Source: Bisporella sp. PMI_857 (lineage: Eukaryota; Ascomycota; Leotiomycetes; Helotiales; Helotiaceae). From it: a stretch of 64,000 nucleotides of DNA. The stretch is from NCBI GenBank assembly GCA_021307315.1, contig JAJSPD010000098.1, positions 1 through 64,000 of the forward strand, in the 5' to 3' direction. Below, piece by piece: positions 35,161 to 44,582 of the stretch; the stretch's first letter is position 1, and every line of letters begins with the position of its first letter. Made by a program: the position numbers and the translations under genes. The notes under the pieces are model-generated. The model had not been told where the DNA came from. It did no database searches and was given only the letters and a program-made list of their open reading frames with translations.

Positions 35161-36522
35161 TTATTTTAATTTGCCGTTGGTCCAAAGATAGTCGAATTGA
35201 AACGCCAAGTCTGCCTCTTGTGTCGGTGATAGCTCAACATCAGCTCCTATTCGTTTGCGAGCACGATACTTCGCCTCGTAGTCTTCCCAAGCATTCCCGT
35301 ACGCATCGGCATCCAGTTTGTTGTCCTTCTTTTCTCCTTTATTCTTCTCTTCAGTTTTCTTTTCTCCTTTCTTCTTCTCTTCAGTTTTCTTTTCTTCGCT
35401 CTTATTCTCCTGTTCCAACTCTTCTTCGCCCTCCGAGCCCGAGTCGTCTTCTGGTGTATTCCTGGCTGTACTTGGTAAAGATACGGGAGACATAGTCCTT
35501 ATTTCCGATTTTGTCCTTCCTTCGGCATTTCTGTAAGCTTCTTCAAACTCTTTTGCCTTTTCGAACAAATACTGATCCGCAGTCTTCTTGAAAATGGTAC
35601 GACACCCTGATCTGCTTTCATAACTTATGAAAACTTCTTCTTCTTCGCCTTCCGGTATCATCCCTAGTTTCCATTGGAGAAACAGTTGCACTTCTGGTTG
35701 CTTTGGAATCGGTTTCCCCTTTTCCTTTAGATCGAATACCTCTTTATTCGTCAAAGGTTTTATCAATCTAACCAAATCTTCTGGGTTTCCCTTATATTTA
35801 GGCGGGATTTCAATCACAACGCCTAAGACAGCTGCGATATCCGATTTGTTCCATTTCTCTTTGGTTTGCCTATTTTTCACTTTTCCAGCACGTCTCCAAT
35901 TTATGATATCCGGGCAATTTGCCGGAGGCTCAACACCCGTTCGCATTCGAAAGATTTCCCGCTTTGGGACGCTGCGATCGACAATGATGACTTTTTTTGC
36001 AATTCCTCCTTTGTAACCAATAATTGCCTGCCCTTTGCCAAGGCCGATAGCTTGTATCTCAATCGTCTCAGTCTTTTCAGAAATACGCGCCCCCCTGAGC
36101 ATCTTTCCAATTCTATCCATTTCGTCAGTGGATTCTGCCAAATTAAGGTCATCGTCAGAGTCATGTTCGGCCTTGATCTCCTGATCATCATAAACATCCA
36201 TCATATCCGCATCTTTTTCTTCCGTTGCGAACTTTTTCTCTTCCTCTTCTGCGTCTCTCATCTCGCTGTCATCATTGTTAATCTCACTCTGAAGCTTTTC
36301 AAGTTCTTTTTTCTTAGCTTCTTTTTCGCTTTCTGATGTGGCAGCGGCGAGGAGCCTTTCCAATTCCGCAACACTTGTATTCTTTTCCGTAATCGCTTTT
36401 TTTTTCTCCTCTACTTTTTTGCGCGCATTGATTTTTCCTTCAACGGCCACTCTCCTCAACGCATCTTTTTCAGCCAGCTTCTTTTGATTCAGCACTTGAA
36501 TTGTATCTCTCGATGACCCCAT
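35161..36522 (-). CDS. coiled-coil, charge-rich protein of unknown function
   Basis: 453 residues from the ATG at 36522 (the frame is open further upstream, but only with a non-ATG start). Residues 10-130 are an almost unbroken Lys/Glu-rich coiled coil (EKDALRRVAVEGKINARKKV, LEKLQSEINNDDSEM). A compact middle part (about 165-330; IGLGKGQAIIGYKGG, GVVIEIPPKYKG) may be a folded domain. The tail is Ser/Glu-rich with EEKKKGEKKTEEK repeats. No catalytic motif or membrane segment. The family is not recognised. The clean open frame of 1.4 kb argues for a real gene. Confidence 0.6.
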   Translation of the reverse strand: MGSSRDTIQVLNQKKLAEKDALRRVAVEGKINARKKVEEKKKAITEKNTSVAELERLLAAATSESEKEAKKKELEKLQSEINNDDSEMRDAEEEEKKFATEEKDADMMDVYDDQEIKAEHDSDDDLNLAESTDEMDRIGKMLRGARISEKTETIEIQAIGLGKGQAIIGYKGGIAKKVIIVDRSVPKREIFRMRTGVEPPANCPDIINWRRAGKVKNRQTKEKWNKSDIAAVLGVVIEIPPKYKGNPEDLVRLIKPLTNKEVFDLKEKGKPIPKQPEVQLFLQWKLGMIPEGEEEEVFISYESRSGCRTIFKKTADQYLFEKAKEFEEAYRNAEGRTKSEIRTMSPVSLPSTARNTPEDDSGSEGEEELEQENKSEEKKTEEKKKGEKKTEEKNKGEKKDNKLDADAYGNAWEDYEAKYRARKRIGADVELSPTQEADLAFQFDYLWTNGKLK

Positions 36523-36727
36523 CTTGATCGATTTTTTAGAAATAGATGTGTGAAGTACCCGTAAGCCTGTGACTGAGGGGGCAAGTATAGTACTTATAGT
36601 AGTGAAATCAGCCAGTTTTAGCTTCAATAAGCAATTTCTGGCACTCCATTCTGTGCCAGTTATGGTTCTTTATATATGAAGACAGAATACTGCTGTAGAC
36701 TCCAACCCCAGTGTCTCGTTTTGAAAG

Positions 36728-37243
36728 ATGATTCCAAATCGAGCTTTACTTGGGTTCAGCTTCTTCATTGGTTATGGATTCGCCCAACTGGCCACTGCCA
36801 AGAGCTCTACGGGATCGCAAGCAGAAGCAACAGTCGAAATTAAGTATAATGATCGAGTTGGCTCAGGAGTCATTCTGCTGACAGGATATCCGGCATCGTG
36901 TGCGAGCGCAACTTTTCCGGGTTCGGGCGCGACGGCAACCAGGGCTGCACCAATAGTCAACAATCCAACATGGGAATCCTCAACCTTGGGCACTTCTTTC
37001 CATACGCCCCCAATATTCGGCGCTAGTCAAACACAGATATTCAATAATTCTACACGTCAATATCCAATTCCAACGGCTACAATCAGGATAACTAGCACCT
37101 CCACTGCTCAGAATCCGTCGAACTCTCATGCCCCAACACTTCATACCGGTCTTGTCGCTGGTTCAGGTACTCGGGTTGATGTCGCCTGGTCTCACGTGTT
37201 TCTTTGGGCAGGAGTGATAGAGATAATGCTAAGCTTTCTTTAA
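36728..37243 (+). CDS. small secreted, probably GPI-anchored, Ser/Thr-rich protein
   Basis: 171 residues. Signal peptide 1-24 (MIPNRALLGFSFFIGYGFAQ, then LATA), a Ser/Thr/Ala-rich, Asn-glycosylatable middle (NNST, TSTAQNPSNS), and a hydrophobic C-terminus (VFLWAGVIEIMLSFL) after a small-residue stretch (LVAGSGT), as in GPI-anchor signals. One pair of Cys would fit a short disulfide loop. No family recognised. It lies head-to-head with the coiled-coil gene, about 200 bp apart. Confidence 0.5.
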   Translation: MIPNRALLGFSFFIGYGFAQLATAKSSTGSQAEATVEIKYNDRVGSGVILLTGYPASCASATFPGSGATATRAAPIVNNPTWESSTLGTSFHTPPIFGASQTQIFNNSTRQYPIPTATIRITSTSTAQNPSNSHAPTLHTGLVAGSGTRVDVAWSHVFLWAGVIEIMLSFL

Positions 37244-37252
37244 TTTGAGTGT

Positions 37253-37996
37253 TTAGATAGTAGAAATAGACAGGACTATGTCATTAATATTCTGCACTTG
37301 AACTGGTAAACCACCCCTGGGCTCCATAACTACTTCTCTTTCTATTAATTCAGGGCTTTCTCCGTTCATTCCTAGGCACTCTGGCGGCGATGGCGCATTA
37401 GACCGATGAAAACTCGCCCTCTCTGAAGTTGATAAACCTTCGACTTCCTCAGGTGCAATAATTGCTTTTTTTCCGACTCTGATACATATGCTAGATCCCT
37501 CTTTATCACTATCCTCTTGAGACGAAAATTGTGCTTCATCAACATCAGACTCAGCAGAGGGTACATATGTCGCTTGGCTGTCTTCACTATTCTCACTATC
37601 GACACTCTTGTTGTCTTCGTCTTCGTCTTCCTCCTCTTCGTCTTCCTCCTCTTCGTCTTCCTCCTCTTCGTCTTCCTCGTCTTCCTCCTCTTCGTCTTCC
37701 TCCTCTTCGTCTTCCTCCTCTTCGTCTTCCTCGTCTTCCTCCTCTTCGTCTTCCTCCTCTTCGTCTTCCTCCTCTTCGTCTTCCTCCTCTTCGTCTTCGT
37801 CTCCCTCTTCCTCTCCCTCTTCCTCTTCCTCTTCCTCTCCCTCTTCCTCTTCCTCTTCCTCTTCCTCTTCCTCTTCCTCTTCCTCTTCCTCTTCCTCTTC
37901 CTCTTCCTCTTTCATGAAAAGCTTTGAATAGCCTGGCCCGCTCCTTAATTGCCTTTGCATAAGTTCGACTGATTTAGGTTTCACAAACGTGACCAT
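37253..37996 (-). CDS. extremely acidic repeat protein
   Basis: 247 residues, ATG at 37996. After 28 ordinary residues (MVTFVKPKSVELMQRQLRSG) comes a run of about 100 residues made only of Glu and Asp (EEEEEEEGEEEEEEEG, EEEDEEEEDEEDEEEE), then a Ser/Asp-rich C-terminal part. The run is encoded by a GAG/GAA/GAC microsatellite. It might be a nuclear acidic protein or histone-chaperone-like tail, but composition alone cannot show that. The opposite strand is open too, purely because of the repeat. Real expression is uncertain. Confidence 0.4.
   Translation of the reverse strand: MVTFVKPKSVELMQRQLRSGPGYSKLFMKEEEEEEEEEEEEEEEEEEEEEEEGEEEEEEEGEEEGDEDEEEEDEEEEDEEEEDEEEEDEEDEEEEDEEEEDEEEEDEEDEEEEDEEEEDEEEEDEDEDNKSVDSENSEDSQATYVPSAESDVDEAQFSSQEDSDKEGSSICIRVGKKAIIAPEEVEGLSTSERASFHRSNAPSPPECLGMNGESPELIEREVVMEPRGGLPVQVQNINDIVLSISTI
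37609..37914. repeat. TCCTCTTCG / TCTTCC microsatellite
   Basis: About 300 bp of near-perfect short tandem repeats: a block of TCCTCCTCTTCGTCT-type 15-mers with longer-order periodicity, followed by a TCTTCC block. It encodes the acidic run of the minus-strand frame. Prone to length change. Confidence 0.9.
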
Positions 37997-38491
37997 ATTG
38001 TCGCCAGTGGAGGATTTTTAATATATATATTTGGATGGCGCATCATCATTGTTTAAAGAGAGCGAGGTGCTATTATTCTTGGATAAAAAGAAGCATATAC
38101 TGTACAGTATGAGAGACACATAAAGAGGAAATATATTTGCAACCGAAACCGGACGACTACGGGAATGGCTGAAAACGGCGATTACAATAGTGAACATGTG
38201 ATTCTGAACATGAATTCCAGGGGTATACTGTAGATAAGTAGCTAGATCCCTCGTATCTTTCCTTCTGCACCTTCAATATTCCTATATTCTGTAAAGGTCA
38301 CGTGCTTATTGGTAGCCATATTTGTCGGTACAAAGTTTCTAGCACAGACCAGGAGCCATTTCCAGCGGTGACACCAGCTCTATAAGGCACTACGTTACAA
38401 GGTTATTACACAGTATAGTAGATAAAAGACCCTTCTCCTATTTACTTATCCACATAGCTAAAAGTAAAGCTTATTAGCTCCGAAAATAAAA

Positions 38492-38968
38492 ATGGCAACT
38501 AGTCAATGGGCAATCACTCTCCAGTTTGCTTTAAGACCAACTCAGCTACAATTCTGCCCTGATGGCTCTTACCTTGCAATCGCATGTTCAGGTGGTGTTT
38601 TCGTTGTTTTTCTAGACCCTGGAAATGCTGGGAAAGGGCTTGAATTTCATCGACACCTTTGCGACGTTACTAAAGGGATAACGTCAATTAAGTGGACTTC
38701 AAATGAGACGCTTCGAATTGATGACGAGGAACTCAAAATAACTAGGGCACCATTCCCATTAATTATTGAGAGTTACAAATCTCAAACCTGTTTTGTAAAC
38801 CACGCTCTGTACATAGAGAAGGGAAGACAGAGACCGGATTTTTTTACACCAAAGGGCTGTCAAAATATTACCGCAGAAAAAGAGCTACAAACAGGAGGTA
38901 CTATGTGCAAAGTAAGGGCAAACGATGGTGACGTTATACTTGAATTCTGTGAAGGGATTAACGGATAA
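38492..38968 (+). CDS. hypothetical protein with a beta-propeller-like start
   Basis: 158 residues, ATG at 38492 in context AAAAATGGCAAC. Residues 17-42 (TQLQFCPDGSYLAIACSGGV, then FVVFLD) resemble one WD40/propeller strand set (hydrophobic-x-F-x-P-D-G-x-x-L-A). The next repeats are not recognisable. No signal peptide. Possibly the leftover of a larger repeat protein, or a Leotiomycetes orphan. It stops 256 bp before the left MITE end at 39224. Confidence 0.4.
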   Translation: MATSQWAITLQFALRPTQLQFCPDGSYLAIACSGGVFVVFLDPGNAGKGLEFHRHLCDVTKGITSIKWTSNETLRIDDEELKITRAPFPLIIESYKSQTCFVNHALYIEKGRQRPDFFTPKGCQNITAEKELQTGGTMCKVRANDGDVILEFCEGING

Positions 38969-40697
38969 ATTTCAAATAGAAGAGATTGAAAAATCGAGGC
39001 AGGAATCTTATAGTACTGTAGTATAGTTATTCAAGAATGTCGATTTGTACGGTCAGTCATGTGCACAGTCTACTAAAATGTTTGTTCGTCTTGTGCTAGC
39101 TACTGCTAGAGCTTATTTTATCTCTTAAATTTTCTTCGCAGGATTCATGAGCACCTTTCAGAATATGAGTAGCTTAACTTTACCAAAGAAGTCACATCAT
39201 AGAAGCTTCTCGGATAACTTAGATAACGTCCCTCCCTGCGTAGCGAGACACCCTGTGTGCCGAGACAGACCAATCAAATCGCAAGAATTCCAATTTTTTC
39301 TTCGTAATATCTCTCTTAAACCAACTAACGTCCCTCCCTACGTGCCGAGAAACCCTGCGTGCCGAGAAAATTGAGGAGTACTTTGACTTTAAAGACTTTA
39401 AAATCCATGCACACGTCGAACTATCCTATACTATTATCTAAGCTGTATATCGTGGCTACTCCTGAACACTTTCGACCCCTCCTACTAGAAATTTCTATTC
39501 GCGTTATCGCCCTTGTACCTGATCTGCGGACAGTATCTTTTCACCACGCTAGAGTGTTCTTTAACTATAGCTCTACTAATAAGCTCTTATTACTCTTGAT
39601 ACTTATAAAGGGGCCTTATCTGATCTTTGAACCCTTCTTGCTAAGTTAGTAACCGTCATCATTTTTGGGGCAGCTTTAGACCGTAAATTTATACAAGGTC
39701 GTCGCACGGGACAGTACCTCGAATCGAAGCGACTAACGAGATTTGGTTAGGGTACGACCCCGCGATCTCGCCGCATTCTATGACGGACGGAATTAGAAAC
39801 CAATTATCGCCTAAAATTTAAGGCTAGACAATTTGAATATAGCAGGATTAGAAGCTCGGACACTAAAGATCGAAAGTGTTGAGAATTGGTGGTGTAGCCC
39901 ACCCGTAAGGCATGAGCCATACCCCATGTGATAGCTTAGTCATCAGTGAAAAGGGTTGCACCCCTTTTACTGAGCACCTCTGTAGAGCTCTACAATCAAG
40001 TCAATTTATTCTCCCTGAACCACAACTTAGCACACTTATTTCAATAGAAAGTAAGTTATTATGAAAAACCATCGCCGCATGTTGTTCTCACCAAGATTCT
40101 GGCTGAGCTAGGGGCCTTCCAGGCCAATAGTGACTGGATGATTCTCGGATCCAAGCTGTGCAGGTTTCACGCGATTGGTGTAGACTAGCTATTAGTGGGG
40201 CTACGTAACGGCTAAGCGGCCCTGAACAGCTAGTGCGAATAAATCAGATCAAATCAGAAAATACCAAGTGCATAGCCCCTGCGCAAACCGTATTGCGCCG
40301 ATACGAAAGAGGCTGGGCGCTTCCACCGTGTTGAGCAGGATAGGTCTAAGGACCATACCACCTGTAGGCACCAGTATGCACCTGTAGGCATCAGTGTGTT
40401 GACATGTGGGTATCACACCTCTATAAGTAGAGGGATTCTCTCCTGTAGTTTAGGTTCTACAACCTTCAGCAATTGACACTTGTTTGCCCTATACTCTCTG
40501 AAGGCCACGTGACTCTTTCTATTTGAACACACCGCCACCGCTAGAGTGGGTCCTCCAGCCCGACAGTATATTTCTTCAACTCATCCGTTCAGGATCATGA
40601 ACTCCATCGAAGGCAAACAATTATTACAACACCCCTTGCTACACGCTTAACTTCCGTTGTCCTGTCTGGTAACATCGAGAGCCTAATGTAATCCGCA

Positions 40698-41603
40698 ATG
40701 CGAGGTTTCCTGTCACGTTTGGCCAGAGTCCCATCTCGTCCAAACGAAACTCATCCCGAAGAAACTCATCCTGAGCCTTCCTCTGATGTGGACAGCGAGA
40801 AAAGTGTGGACGCGACAACAGGTGTCACCACCGAAGATGAAGATGATTCATCCAGCATCCGTACTGTCCAGCAGACGTACAAGTCTCAGATCTTGCGCCC
40901 ACTCTCTCCGACTCCGACCTATCATACGTTTGACGATCAACAGAGAGGTCGATCGTCCCCCCCAACCCCATTCTATCACACAGTGGATAATCAGCAAAGG
41001 AATCGCTCTCCTTCCCCTGCCCCGACCTATCACACAGTTGATGAGCAACTAGACGGTCTCCCTGCGTTTTATTCAAAAGTCTCAATAACCCGGCCCTCTG
41101 AGCGGGTCTGTGATAGACTGAAGGCTCCTGACTACATCGATACACTTTTTCAGGCCGTTAAGAGCGGGAACAAGGCAGTAATAGTACAGCTGTTAGAGAA
41201 AGGGGCAGACATCAACGTTACAGACTCTGGTGGGTGTACAGTACTGCACGGGGCAGTTAGATATCAGGACAAGAAAATAGTCGAGTTACTTCTAGAGAAA
41301 GGAGCAGACATCAATGCAGTTTCTGGTTGGGGGACCGCACTACAGTTGGCAGTTTTCATGAACTCTAAGGAGATGGTGGAATTGGTTTTAGAGAAAGGAG
41401 CAAACATTGATTTAGCTTTTAATGGGAGGACAGCACTGCAGTTGGCAGCTTCCCATAACCACAAAGGGATAGTGGAATTGCTCCTGGAGAAAGGGGCAGA
41501 CATCAATTTAGTTTCTTATCAATGGAAGACAGCACTGCAATTGGCAGCTTCCCATAACCATAAAAAGATGGTGGAACTCCTGGAGAAAGAGGGCAGACAT
41601 TGA
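40698..41603 (+). CDS. ankyrin-repeat protein, 3'-truncated by frameshift
   Basis: 301 residues. Residues 1-115 are disordered, with three imperfect SPTPTYHTFDDQQRGRS-type repeats (the others read PPTPFYHTVDNQQRNRS and SPAPTYHTVDEQ). A short linker with DRLKAPDYIDTLFQAVKSGN leads into ankyrin repeats with the LLLEKGADIN signature, about four and a half of them. The last repeat changes frame: the annotated end is ELLEKEGRH, while the next frame continues GADIDAQDFHKVVHVL before a stop. So a one-base change has clipped the array. Fungal ankyrin proteins often serve as sensor parts in NLR-like proteins. Lies inside element A. Confidence 0.65.
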   Translation: MRGFLSRLARVPSRPNETHPEETHPEPSSDVDSEKSVDATTGVTTEDEDDSSSIRTVQQTYKSQILRPLSPTPTYHTFDDQQRGRSSPPTPFYHTVDNQQRNRSPSPAPTYHTVDEQLDGLPAFYSKVSITRPSERVCDRLKAPDYIDTLFQAVKSGNKAVIVQLLEKGADINVTDSGGCTVLHGAVRYQDKKIVELLLEKGADINAVSGWGTALQLAVFMNSKEMVELVLEKGANIDLAFNGRTALQLAASHNHKGIVELLLEKGADINLVSYQWKTALQLAASHNHKKMVELLEKEGRH

Positions 41604-41821
41604 CGCTCAAGATTTTCATAAGGTGGTGCATGTACTTTAACTTATGTAGCTTTTATTACCCCTACTATATATGACAGAATCGTATCTAAGCTCTATAGCC
41701 TTATTATTAAGCTGGATATTGTTATTAGCTTTGTGGCTGCTGTGGCATGCAAATTCATGCTTGATCGCCACCCGTGTTAGTACTTCACAAGCGACCCAAT
41801 TTTCGGTTGGCGCGACCGACC

Positions 41822-42519
41822 CCAAGGCGTTCTCGAAGAGAAATATCACAGCTGCGTGGGCTGCATGTGGTTTGTTTCCAGATAACCCAGACAAAGTACT
41901 CAGAAACACACCGGAGCCCCCTACCCAACCGACCGGTCCAGAAACCGATGCAATGAAAGGGGCTGCTTATCTACAAGATGAAGCTGTACAAACACCTGTG
42001 TCAGCGAAGGGTCTCATGTCGCTCTATGACCTGATCCAACAGGATACTCAAAAACTCGATGCGACAAGTACACAGCGCCTGCCAAAGCGTGTACAGAAGC
42101 TTGCAAATGCCGCTCAAGTATCGTTTGCCGAATGTGCCCTCTTCAACAATCGAAACCAATTCTTGACCGAGGCAAACAATGAAACCAAGGTCAGCGGTTC
42201 TAGGGAAAGCAAAAGTTATGAGCTACCAGGATATTGAGGAAGTACGAGCAAAGCGTGCTGCGAAAGACGCTGTCAAAAGCAAGGGAAAACGTGGTCGAAG
42301 GCGTAAGAATACAGAGCCATAGGCGAGTGAGGCAGAGCTAGAGCCAGAAGTGGAAGTGGTGAGTAGTACGAAAGAGGTGAAAAATGGCAAGGGCATCGTG
42401 TCCGCCGGCGTAGAAGTGCTGCGCTAGAGGCAGGAGAGCCTGAAGCAGAGCAAGAACCACAGTCAGAGCCACAACGGGAGCCTGCGTCTTGGAAGGCACC
42501 AGTGGCGTGGATGTACTGA
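41822..42519 (+). pseudogene. pogo/Fot1-type transposase, C-terminal remnant
   Basis: Recognisable C-terminal pieces of a fungal pogo-like (DDE_1 superfamily) transposase: NITAAWAACGLFPDNPDKVL, TPVSAKGLMSLYDLIQQDT, LPKRVQKLANAAQVSFAECA, LFNNRNQFLTEANNE. After a frame change near 42210 come KVMSYQDIEEVRAKRAAKD, GKRGRRRKN and finally ASWKAPVAWMY before the stop at 42519. The DDE catalytic core and DNA-binding half are missing, and at least two frame changes and one stop interrupt it. pogo-type elements use TA targets, which matches the target sites of the inverted-repeat family here. Confidence 0.75.
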
Positions 42520-43614
42520 GCGCATGTTACTGTATCTCATTTCTGCTATCACCTAATGTATTGGTCATATCTCGTCTGGATACAGTAATTCACGTCCCCA
42601 AAGCTTCTTTGTTCCTACCGTAACACCTTCTGTTCTGGACTTGGCCGTTGTAGGTTCGATTCTTTAACTTCCCATTCGTTCCTTTCTCTACTCTCGCCAG
42701 ATCGTGACGTTCTGTTCGTGTGTGTGTGTGTCCCTATACATGCACGCTGTGCACCGCCGTCTCGAGGAGATGCAGCCAGGAATTGGACTCGTAAAGCCAA
42801 TTGCTTCTAACATTTGGGGTAGTCATCCTCTCAAAACCATGCCCGCCGACGGGCGCTGTACAAGTCTGCGAAATGCGTGTCGATATCGCTACTCGTAAGG
42901 TAACTTGGTCGAAGAAAGTGTTCAGGTTGGTAGGGAGGTAGGGACGTCAACAACGTTCGCGACGTTGCGTGCTTCTGTTGTCGGCATCTGGGTCAGCGTG
43001 CTTGATGAAGCTACGACTATAGAAGTTAGGGTTCTGCAAACAAAGTACATTGAGATCTTACCGGGAAGAGCTGTGTGAACAAGGCATTGCGTTAAATGCT
43101 ACTGCTGACCTGGTATTGTTGCTGACAGTGAAAGGCCTCACATCAAGAGCCACAAGCTTGCCTGTTGATTATATAAGCGGAATAACGGCGAAATTACCAA
43201 AGCTTTACGGGAGGTGCGGGGTCAGTCCTTTCTACAGTAGCCGAGAATCGTTAGTTCCGTCGATGAGAGGTACCAAACCGCGTGGCAGCCCTGCAACCGA
43301 TTGCGCGCCACAGCAGCCACAAAGCTTATGACGGTCTCGCACAAAAAAATATGGATCTGAAGCTCAGATAAGAACTTTTAAGATGTGTAAGGGATAATAA
43401 GAGCTCGCCAGTATAGCTGTGGCAGAGGACTCGTACTAAAGCCTAAATGGAGGCTTCTTATAAATCAGGCGAAAGGGCGACGATGCGAATATAAAATTTT
43501 CTTTGGATGGGGTCAAATTGCTAATAAATAGCTGTGTAATGCTACTGATCTTTTATTTTTATAGACTCATAAGCTGGTGTGGAGTTTGAGAAGCTTAAAG
43601 TCAAAGTACCTATG
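42520..43614. other. non-coding interior and right arm of element A
   Basis: No gene. From about 43240 on, the reverse strand carries the family's subterminal words (GGTACCTCTCATC, CCACGCGG, TTTGTGGCTGCTGTGGC), i.e. the right long arm of element A. Confidence 0.5.
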
Positions 43615-44307
43615 GATTTTCTCGGCACGCAGGGTTTCTCGGCACGCAGGGAGGGACGTTAACGTCCATCCCTGCGTGCCGAAAAACCCTGTGTGCCGAA
43701 AAAACTTCATGGTTTGGGGGTCTTAAATCTCCACCACGTAAATATATAAAGTTATAATCAGTTTGCTATTGTTCTTTAGCTATTTCTCTACAAGGGCTCG
43801 ACTAGCAGTTAGAAAAATACTGCGGTTTTAGCTATGTTGTCGATCGTCCTGTGCATAGCGTCAAAAGCTACTGTGGCTATCACCCCCTGCTCTATCATAA
43901 CTATTGACCTGTCCCCGAAATCCGGGGCCATGGCATAGAGCTTCTATTAAGTCCAAATGTAGCTTCAAGGTTTGAAGACACAGAGAACAAGAAAACCTAC
44001 CTGCCCGATTTATCCGGACAAAAGTGGGAGGTACACAAAATGCCAAGCATCTTAATAAGCGAGGAAGGATTTATCTCCTTTACCTAATGTTGTATTCATA
44101 GCCACGCTAGTCGTATTTTATTATACATTATATAAACGTCACGTGAAGGTGTGGCGTTCCTCTTGAGTGGCGCAAACCTCCCAATCAAAGTAACTAACTA
44201 TTCTTGGTTAGAGCAAAATGATATAATTTCACTTATGCCATCATTTGGCGACAGGGCAGAATTTCACGTGCAGCATAAGTACGGTTTCTACCACTTGTTA
44301 TACATGT

Positions 44308-44475
44308 CGGCGACAACAAGTTATGGCCCAACCACGCATGAGGGTTGAGTGGCGTAGACAGCCAACCATGGGCTTCTGCAGTGAACCCCCAGAGCTTGGC
44401 TGGCTTTGTGTGCATGCCTGCGACGATGAACAACGATACAACCATTCCCGCAAGGCTGCGTTCAGCTGAGTCGAT
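44308..44475 (+). promoter_or_regulatory. upstream block shared with NLR-2
   Basis: Reads GGCGACAACAAGTTATGG, GCATGAGGGTTGAGTGGC, GTAGACAGCC and AAGGCTGCGTTCAGCTGAGT. This is the same ordered series as 33895-34055 on the minus strand, ending about 110 bp before the NLR-3 start. Upstream of it both genes also have a CACGTGCAG and, further out, the GGTTAG subterminal word. Probable conserved promoter or leader of this NLR subtype. Confidence 0.6.
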
Positions 44476-44582
44476 TTGACCGCCAGCCCTCCATCCAACG
44501 CCCTCCCAACTCGACAATAACTTCGCGACGCAATATTCACCGATAATCCTTTTCTTTCGGCGCCTCGAATCTAGGCTGAATA

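Larger units (their letters stand above)
39326..43661. mobile_element. inner element A (ankyrin gene and pogo remnant)
   Basis: Left end TAACGTCCCTCCCTACGT, GCCGAGAAACCCTGCGTG, then GTACTTTGACTTTAA. Right end at 43661, reverse complement TAACGTCCCTCCCTGCGT, GCCGAGAAACCCTGCGTG, then GTACTTTGACTTTAAG. It shares its terminal TA (43660-43661) with element B. It contains an ankyrin-repeat gene and the 3' part of a pogo/Fot1 transposase, plus an older subterminal segment at 41700-41815 (TTTGTGGCTGCTGTGG, also seen near 43310 and 49910 in reverse). Confidence 0.7.

Noticed and set aside
37517..37931. Leu/Val/Phe-, Pro/Arg- or Ser-only proteins on the + strand
   Set aside because: Translations of the TCCTCTTCG microsatellite in the wrong strand.
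39359..39649. Open frame just inside the left end of element A, and similar ones near 49845-50222 (minus)
   Set aside because: Both are translations of the same long inverted arm; they lack any family signature.
41671..41821. Apparent membrane-protein N-terminus in front of the transposase remnant
   Set aside because: The hydrophobic codons come from a subterminal arm of the inverted-repeat family (TTTGTGGCTGCTGTGG), repeated near 43310 and 49910, not from a gene.
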